From the NCBI RefSeq assembly GCF_004959855.1, contig NZ_SPNT01000001.1, positions 930,001 to 994,000 on the forward strand: a stretch of 64,000 nt of DNA. The letters run 5' to 3'. Numbering within the stretch: position 1 is the first letter of the stretch; each line of letters begins with the position of its first letter. The stretch is from Nitratireductor sp. XY-223 (GTDB lineage: Bacteria > Pseudomonadota > Alphaproteobacteria > Rhizobiales > Rhizobiaceae). The notes beneath the pieces were generated by a model. The model did not search any database. It was not told the DNA's origin and was given only the letters and a program-made list of their open reading frames with translations. Positions 58,621-64,000 of this stretch are shown piece by piece. Both the position numbers and the translations under genes were made by a program.

Positions 58621-58788
58621 CTACTTGATCTTGGTTTCCTTGAACTCGACGTGCTTCCTGGCAACCGGGTCATACTTGGTCTTGACCATCTTTTCCGTCA
58701 TCGTGCGGCTGTTCTTCTTGGTCACGTAAAAGTAGCCGGTGTCTGCAGTCGACTGCAGCTTGATTTTGATTGTGGTGGCTTTGGCCAT
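58621..58788 (-). CDS. rpmG: 50S ribosomal protein L33
   Basis: Small ribosomal protein of the large subunit, 55 residues beginning [18 protein letters not shown] and ending FKETKIK. The typical L33 segment [10 protein letters not shown] and the [12 protein letters not shown] end are present. It is the cysteine-free (zinc-independent) type. It is easily missed because of its size. The ATG at 58788 has AAGGCAGG upstream, a promoter at 58858-58885, and a strong terminator after it, so it is a single-gene unit. Confidence 0.96.
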   Translation of the reverse strand: MAKATTIKIKLQSTADTGYFYVTKKNSRTMTEKMVKTKYDPVARKHVEFKETKIK

Positions 58789-58857
58789 TGATCTACCTGC
58801 CTTGCAAAAACGAAGCCGCGGACAGCCTAGAAGCCTCCACGGCGAAAATCTGCGCGG

Positions 58858-58885
58858 AAACTACAATTCGCGGTGAAAATGTCAA
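58858..58885 (-). promoter_or_regulatory. Probable rpmG promoter
   Basis: On the minus strand TTGACA (perfect -35, bases 58885-58880) is followed after 16 bases by TAGTTT (58863-58858). It is about 70 bases upstream of the rpmG start codon. Confidence 0.5.
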
Positions 58886-58925
58886 GTCCCGTCGCGAGCG
58901 GATTTGCCGCTATGTGGCGAAACGA

Positions 58926-59675
58926 CTACAGCAGTTCACGGACAAAGCGCCCGTAGCGTGCCTGGTAGAAGGGAACGGGGCGACCAAAGGGCAGCGACCG
59001 GTCGTGGTTCAGTTCGTTCACCAGCTCGGTGATGATCGCCTGGGTGATACGCGGCATTTCGATCTGGCCGACCTCGGAGAGCCCGACCCATTTCAGGTCC
59101 AGGAGTTCGTTGCTCGATTCGGCGTCCGAATTGCCGATCTCGTCGCGGAAACAAGCAAAAAAACGGGTGTCGAAGCGGCGCGTTCTGCCCGGTGGCGTAA
59201 TGGCCCGTGCGACGTAGCGGAGCGGTGAAATACTTGGCGCCATCCGGCGGCTGGCAAAGCCCGACCAGTCCGGGTGCCGGCTCACCGGGCCGGGTCCGCC
59301 CATCAGAATTCCGACCTCTTCGAAGGTCTCGCGTACGGCGGTTATCGCCAATGCGCGGGCGCGAAAGGCGCTGGCCGGTTTCGGCATCCTGTTGAGAAGC
59401 CTCTCCTCAACAGCAGGGTGCAGGTTGTCGGCCGCCGCAATGTATCCGTCGCCGCGATCCCGCCGGCCGCCGGGAAAGACGTAAGTGTCGGGCATGAAGG
59501 CGTGAGCGGTGTGGCGTTTGCCCATCAGAAGGGTGGGTTCGCTGCCGGACCGGTCGATCAGGATCAGGGTCGCCGCGTCCCTTGGACGCAGTTTCGGGCC
59601 GTTTCCGGAACCGCGACGGGCTTCTTTATCGAGACCGGGATCGGTGTTCTGCTCTGCGTTCTTCGGCTCCGCCAT
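58926..59675 (-). CDS. NUDIX hydrolase
   Basis: A 249-residue member of the Nudix family, which cleaves nucleoside diphosphates linked to other groups. The catalytic half of the Nudix box is clear (ITAVRETFEEVGILMGG), but the preceding glycine part is separated by an insertion of about 40 residues (VFPGGRRDRGDG...), as in the NUDT8/19-like or CoA-type branch. Residues 1-30 are polar and variable. It is 29 bases after the DUF983 gene and is the last gene of the topA-rnr run. Confidence 0.87.
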   Translation of the reverse strand: MAEPKNAEQNTDPGLDKEARRGSGNGPKLRPRDAATLILIDRSGSEPTLLMGKRHTAHAFMPDTYVFPGGRRDRGDGYIAAADNLHPAVEERLLNRMPKPASAFRARALAITAVRETFEEVGILMGGPGPVSRHPDWSGFASRRMAPSISPLRYVARAITPPGRTRRFDTRFFACFRDEIGNSDAESSNELLDLKWVGLSEVGQIEMPRITQAIITELVNELNHDRSLPFGRPVPFYQARYGRFVRELL

Positions 59676-59704
59676 CGTCTTTTGTTACCCCCCGGATGCG
59701 CCGG

Positions 59705-60145
59705 CTATCCGCCGCTCACGATCTCGACCGCATCCTCTTCCTCGCCACCGAAGCCGTGCATGTAGTTGGCCCATTGCAGGCCGATGACAGCACCCTTCAC
59801 GGGCTGGATCATGGCAAGCGCCATGACAAGGGTGAGCGGAATCCACATGGCGAGATGCTGCCAGCTGTTCCAGTCGAGAAATGGTTCAGCCATCATGTAG
59901 CCGCCTACCACGATATGGCCGACGATAAAGATGACCAGGTAGGGCGGCAGGTCGTCGGCCCGGTGGTGGTGCATCTCCTCACCGCAGCGCTCGCAGTTGT
60001 GCACCGGCTTCAGGAAAGACCGGAACAAGCGGCCCTCGGCGCAATGCGGACAGCGGCCCGACCAGCCCTTGGCAATGGCGCGCCACAGATCGCGCGATGG
60101 GCGGACGGGTGCGGGACGTTGTGAATAGACGTGTTGATCGGCCAA
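59705..60145 (-). CDS. DUF983 family membrane protein
   Basis: 146 residues with two CxxC pairs near the N-terminus (RCPHCAEG; NCERCGEEM), suggesting a small metal-binding ribbon. These are followed by the DUF983 signature HHRADDLPPYLVIFIVGHIVV and two transmembrane helices. The function is unknown; the family is common in alphaproteobacteria. It begins 2 bases after the rnr stop, so it is translated from the same message. Confidence 0.9.
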   Translation of the reverse strand: MADQHVYSQRPAPVRPSRDLWRAIAKGWSGRCPHCAEGRLFRSFLKPVHNCERCGEEMHHHRADDLPPYLVIFIVGHIVVGGYMMAEPFLDWNSWQHLAMWIPLTLVMALAMIQPVKGAVIGLQWANYMHGFGGEEEDAVEIVSGG

Positions 60146-60147
60146 AG

Positions 60148-62439
60148 TCAGTATCCTCTGCGTTTTTTTCTCCGGGTGCCGTTTCCACGCGATGCACCCC
60201 GCTTTGCCTTGTGAAATGACCGGGTGGCGGCTGAGAGCTTGCGCCCCTCACTCAGCATTTCGAAGCGCAGCGCTCCGGCGAGGGGAATGGCTTCGGCAAG
60301 CCGGACCTCCACGCCGTCGCCCAACCGATAGCCTCTGCCGGTCTTCTCGCCGACCAGGGCCTGGTGCGCTTCGTCGTAGATATAATAGTCCAGCCCGAGT
60401 GTTGAAACCGGGATAAAGCCGTCTGCGCCAAATTGTTGCAGGGAGACGAAGAGACCTGCCTTGGTGACGCCGGATACGCGCCCCTCGAACTCCTCGCCGA
60501 CACGGTCGGCCAGGTGGTGGGCGATCAGCCGGTCGACCGTCTCGCGCTCGGCCGCCATGGCGCGGCGCTCGAAGGTTGAGATTTCCGCCGAAATCTCTTC
60601 CAGCGCGGCCTCTTCCTCCGGCGTAATCCCGCCCTCGCCAAGCCCGAGCGAACCGATCAGCGCCCGGTGTACGATCAGGTCCGCATAACGCCTGATGGGA
60701 GAGGTGAAATGCGCATACTTCATCAGGTTTAGGCCGAAATGGCCAATATTTTCAGGGCTGTAGTTTGCCTGACTCTGGGTGCGCAGGACCATTTCGCTGA
60801 CCATGGTCTCGTGCGGCTTGTTGCGCGCCTTGGTGAGAATGCCGTTGAAGCTGTTCGCCCGCAGATGCCCGCCCTTGGCGAGCGGTATGTCCAGCGTCTT
60901 GAGGAAATCGCGCAGCGCCTCCTGCTTGGCAAGCGACGGTGCGTCGTGGACGCGGTACACCAGCGGTTGGCGCTTGTTTTCCAGCGTCTCGGCAGCGGCG
61001 ACGTTGGCCTGGATCATGAATTCCTCGATCAGCCGGTGTGCGTCGAGCCGCTCCGGAATGACCACCGTGTCGACCCGGCCGTCCTCATTGAGGCGCAGCT
61101 TGCGTTCCGGAATGTCGAGTTCGAGCGGCTGACGCCTGTCGCGGCCGCGCGAAAGGACGGCGTAGGCCTGCCACAGCGGCTTGAGGATGTCTTTCAAAAG
61201 CGGCCCGGTCTTTTCGTCCGGCGCACCGTCGGCGGCCGCTTGCGCCTGCGCATAACTCAGCCTGGCGAAGCTCTTCATCATGATCCGGTGGAACGTGTGG
61301 CCGATCTTGCGGCCCTCGGCCGAGAACACCATGCGCACCGCGAGTGCCGGCCGGTCGACGCCTTCCTTCAGGGAGCAAAGGTCGTTCGAGATGCGTTCCG
61401 GCAGCATCGGCACGACCCGGTCGGGAAAATAGACCGAGTTTCCGCGTTTCAGCGCCTCGCGGTCGAGCACAGACCCGGGGCGGACATAATGGGCGACATC
61501 GGCGATCGCCACGTAAACGACGACGCCGCCGGTATTGGACGGATTGTCGTCGGCCTCGGCGAACACCGCGTCGTCGTGATCCTTGGCGTCCGCCGGGTCG
61601 ATCGTGATCAGCGGAAGGTTGCGCCAGTCCTCGCGCTTTGCGAGCGTCACCGGCTTGGCCTTTTCGGCTTCCGCAAGCACATTGGCGGGAAACCGGTACG
61701 GTATGCCGTGCGCGTGGATGGCAATCATCGAGATCGCCTTTTCGCTGGCGACCGATCCGACGACGCTGAGGACCTTGCCGCGCGGTATTCCGTAACGGCC
61801 GCCCCGGTTCGGCTCGACCTCGACAAGATCGCCGTCTTTCGCCTTGCCGACCAATTCGGGATCGATGACGATCTCCTTGCCGCGGCGCTCGATCGGCTCC
61901 ATGCGGCCGCCGCCGCCCGGCGTTTCGCGGAACACGCCCATCAACGTTCCGCGTTGATGGTCCAGAACCTTCATGATGCGGGCCGTATGGGCCGGGCCGA
62001 CCCCGTCCTCGGATGCTGAAATGCGGGCCAATACCCGGTCCCCCACGCCCGCTGCCGGTGCTCTGGCCTTGCCCCTTTTGTGGTTCGTTTGCCGGATCAG
62101 GACCGCCGGCGCCACCGTGCCGTCATCCTGCCACTCCGCCGGCCGGCCGATCAGGGCGCCATCGTCGTCGCGGGAGGTGATGTCGAGCACGGTCACCGGG
62201 GGCAGGGCGCCGGGCCGGATCAGCTGTTTGCGCCGCCGTGCCAGAAGGCCTTCGTCTTCGAGATCGCGTAAAATGCCCTTCAGCAGAACGCGGTCGTGGC
62301 CGCGGACCGCGAATGCCTTGGCGATGTCGCGCTTGGAGGCGCGGGAAGGGTGCTCGGCGATAAAGCGTAGGATCGTCTCCCGGTCAGGCACGCCGCGCTC
62401 AGGCCGGTTGCTTTTCCCGGGAGCCGTTCTTTTGGGCAA
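60148..62439 (-). CDS. rnr: Ribonuclease R
   Basis: Processive 3'-5' exoribonuclease that degrades structured RNA. The 763 residues include N-terminal winged-helix and cold-shock domains, the RNB catalytic domain with its aspartate cluster (TIDPADAKDHDDAVF, about residue 280), a C-terminal S1 domain (EFEGRVSGVTKAGLFVSL), and a basic tail ending RKKRRGY. All family parts are present. It starts 2 bases after the topA stop. Confidence 0.96.
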   Translation of the reverse strand: MPKRTAPGKSNRPERGVPDRETILRFIAEHPSRASKRDIAKAFAVRGHDRVLLKGILRDLEDEGLLARRRKQLIRPGALPPVTVLDITSRDDDGALIGRPAEWQDDGTVAPAVLIRQTNHKRGKARAPAAGVGDRVLARISASEDGVGPAHTARIMKVLDHQRGTLMGVFRETPGGGGRMEPIERRGKEIVIDPELVGKAKDGDLVEVEPNRGGRYGIPRGKVLSVVGSVASEKAISMIAIHAHGIPYRFPANVLAEAEKAKPVTLAKREDWRNLPLITIDPADAKDHDDAVFAEADDNPSNTGGVVVYVAIADVAHYVRPGSVLDREALKRGNSVYFPDRVVPMLPERISNDLCSLKEGVDRPALAVRMVFSAEGRKIGHTFHRIMMKSFARLSYAQAQAAADGAPDEKTGPLLKDILKPLWQAYAVLSRGRDRRQPLELDIPERKLRLNEDGRVDTVVIPERLDAHRLIEEFMIQANVAAAETLENKRQPLVYRVHDAPSLAKQEALRDFLKTLDIPLAKGGHLRANSFNGILTKARNKPHETMVSEMVLRTQSQANYSPENIGHFGLNLMKYAHFTSPIRRYADLIVHRALIGSLGLGEGGITPEEEAALEEISAEISTFERRAMAAERETVDRLIAHHLADRVGEEFEGRVSGVTKAGLFVSLQQFGADGFIPVSTLGLDYYIYDEAHQALVGEKTGRGYRLGDGVEVRLAEAIPLAGALRFEMLSEGRKLSAATRSFHKAKRGASRGNGTRRKKRRGY

Positions 62440-62441
62440 GT

Positions 62442-64000
62442 CTACTCCTCGGCCTTGACCGTCTTGCTCTTGCGCGCGGCCGGCTTCTTTGCAGTCTTCT
62501 TGCGCGTCGTCGACGCCTTTTTGCGGGTCGAACCGGATTTTTTGCCGCCGCCCTTGGCAGCCTTGGCGGCAATCAGTTCCAGTGCCTTTTCGACCGTGAT
62601 CGATTGCGGATCGGCGTCCTTGGGCAGCGTCGCGTTGATCTTGCCCCAGTTGACGTAGGGACCGTAGCGTCCGTCGCGCACCGTGATGGGGCCGCCGTCC
62701 GGATGGTCGCCCAGTTCCTTGAGGGCTGCCGGTTTTGCGCGGCGGCCGGGACCTTTCGCCTGCTTTTCAGCCAGCACGGTGACCGCGCGGTTGAGGCCGA
62801 TGGAGAACACGTCTTCGATCGTCTCCAGATTGGCGTAGACACCGTCATGCAGCAGGAACGGTCCGTAGCGGCCGAGGCCGGCTGAGATCATCTTGCCGGA
62901 TTCCGGATGGGTGCCGACGTCGCGGGGCAGGGAGAGCAGCGCCACCGCCTTTTCGTGGTCGATGTCCTCGGGCTTCCAGTTCTTCGGAAGGCTGGAACGC
63001 TTCGCGCCCTTGCCGTCGCCCCTTTGGACATAGGGCCCGAAACGGCCGGTTCGCAACGTGATCTGCTCGCCGGTCAGCGGATCCTTGCCGAGATCCTTGG
63101 GGTCGTTGGAGGCGGCCGCCTCGTCGGACGCCGCGTCCGCCGAGAGCTGCCGCGTGTAGCCGCAATCGGGATAGTTCGAACAGCCGACGAAGGCGCCGTA
63201 GCGGCTGAGTTTCAGCGACAGGTTTCCGGTACCGCATTTCGGACAGATCCTCGGGTCGGAGCCGTCCTCGCGGGCAGGGAACACCAGAGGCGCCAGTTCC
63301 TCGTTGAGCGCGTCGAGGACATTGCTGACGCGCAGTTCCTTGGTGCCCTCGATGTGGTGGAGAAATTCGCGCCAGAAATCGCGCAGAACGTCCTTCCACT
63401 GCAGTTCGCCGGCGGATATGCGGTCCAGCTTTTCCTCAAGATCGGCGGTGAAATCATATTCGACGTAGCGGTCGAAGAAGTTCTCCAGGAACGCCGTCAC
63501 CAGCCGTCCCTTCGCTTCCGGGATCAGCTTGCGGCTTTCGATCGCCACATATTCGCGGTCGCGCAAGGTCGCCAGGGTCGCCGCATAGGTGGAGGGCCGG
63601 CCGATACCGAGCTCTTCCATCTTCTTGATGAGCGACGCTTCCGAATAGCGCGGCGGCGGCTCGGTAAAGTGCTGCGTGGCGTTTATCTTCTCGCGCGCCA
63701 GCTCCTCGTTCGCGTTGATCGGCGGCAGCCGGCGGGCGTCGTCATTGTCGTCCGATGCCTCCGAATCTTCCTTCTGGTCGGTATAGGCGGCGATGAAGCC
63801 GTCGAACCGGATCACCGATCCGGTCGCCCTCAGGCCGGCGTGCTCGCCATTGTTGTCGGCCGAAATCTCAACGGCCGTGCGTTCGATTTCCGCCGGTGCC
63901 ATCTGGCTGGCGATCGCCCTTTTCCAGACCAATTCGTAGAGCCGGTACTGGTCGCCGTCGAGATACTGCTTCATCGATTCGGGCGTGCGGCTGAAATCGG
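62442..64000 (-). CDS. topA: DNA topoisomerase I, N-terminal part outside window
   Basis: Type IA topoisomerase that relaxes negative supercoils. Only the C-terminal 519 codons are present; the frame is open to the window edge (reading DFSRTPES before the methionine at 63974), so the Toprim domain and the active-site tyrosine lie outside. Seen are the end of the catalytic core (RYSEASLIKKMEELGIGRPSTYAATL), a Cys4 zinc ribbon (CPKCGTGNLSL...CSNYPDC), several repeated RFGPYVQRGDG-type C-terminal modules, and a Lys-rich tail. It leads an operon with rnr, DUF983 and NUDIX. Confidence 0.96.
   Translation of the reverse strand, partial: DFSRTPESMKQYLDGDQYRLYELVWKRAIASQMAPAEIERTAVEISADNNGEHAGLRATGSVIRFDGFIAAYTDQKEDSEASDDNDDARRLPPINANEELAREKINATQHFTEPPPRYSEASLIKKMEELGIGRPSTYAATLATLRDREYVAIESRKLIPEAKGRLVTAFLENFFDRYVEYDFTADLEEKLDRISAGELQWKDVLRDFWREFLHHIEGTKELRVSNVLDALNEELAPLVFPAREDGSDPRICPKCGTGNLSLKLSRYGAFVGCSNYPDCGYTRQLSADAASDEAAASNDPKDLGKDPLTGEQITLRTGRFGPYVQRGDGKGAKRSSLPKNWKPEDIDHEKAVALLSLPRDVGTHPESGKMISAGLGRYGPFLLHDGVYANLETIEDVFSIGLNRAVTVLAEKQAKGPGRRAKPAALKELGDHPDGGPITVRDGRYGPYVNWGKINATLPKDADPQSITVEKALELIAAKAAKGGGKKSGSTRKKASTTRKKTAKKPAARKSKTVKAEE

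Overview
The window reads as a chromosomal segment of an alphaproteobacterium of the order Hyphomicrobiales (Rhizobiales), probably a Phyllobacteriaceae/Rhizobiaceae-like organism. The evidence is gene order and protein style: clpP-clpX-lon-hupB, then tRNA-Val and tRNA-Asp, a full nuoA-N operon running into birA, rnj, mce and a DUF1467 gene, then proS-lolC-lolD, dnaE, divK-pleD, rpmG, and topA-rnr. Further support comes from direct-repeat LexA boxes (GAAC-N7-GAAC), a short prolyl-tRNA synthetase, and a NuoE with a long C-terminal extension. Codon use is GC-rich throughout, except in one AT-rich patch at about 13530-13800.

Layout. 1-1095: 3' part of a cytochrome P450 gene (minus). 1296-6800: proteostasis block clpP, clpX, lon and then hupB, with a heat-shock-like promoter before clpP. 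6968-11137: a MATE exporter, then a minus-strand pair (enolase-superfamily enzyme and GMC oxidoreductase). 11346-11710: two tRNA genes. 11773-13119: an RtcB-family RNA ligase (minus). 13831-15636: a secreted, extremely basic, tandem-repeat protein of 601 residues that I do not recognise. 16052-31565: complex I operon with two extra genes inside it (a GFA-family zinc protein between nuoC and nuoD, and a 73-residue secreted protein between nuoD and nuoE). 31570-34749: birA, rnj, mce and DUF1467 continue on the same strand. 34762-37043: an acetyltransferase and a CSS-EAL phosphodiesterase. 37510-40848: proS, lolC, lolD.

40983-41127: a 28-codon membrane microprotein gene with a LexA box and a strong ribosome binding site, an excellent candidate for a SidA-like SOS division inhibitor. 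41343-48888: what looks like an inserted catabolic/transport block, comprising a LigM/GcvT-type tetrahydrofolate-dependent O-demethylase, a LuxR-type regulator, a TRAP transporter (P, Q, M) and two convergent BenE-family permeases. Together these suggest uptake and demethylation of a methoxylated aromatic or related acid. 49083-53967: dnaE, an AhpD-like protein, and a quinone oxidoreductase. 53974-55338: DNA polymerase IV with its own LexA box. 55370-58205: a HAD protein and DUF3572 (minus), then the cell-cycle/c-di-GMP pair divK-pleD. 58418-58600: a structured, terminator-ended small RNA candidate. 58621-64000 (minus): rpmG, and the topA-rnr-DUF983-Nudix run, with topA cut by the window edge.

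The most unusual items are the polycationic repeat protein, the LexA-controlled microprotein, the aromatic-type island that separates that microprotein from dnaE, and the small RNA candidate beside rpmG. All calls come from reading the sequence by eye. No database search, structure prediction or folding program was run.
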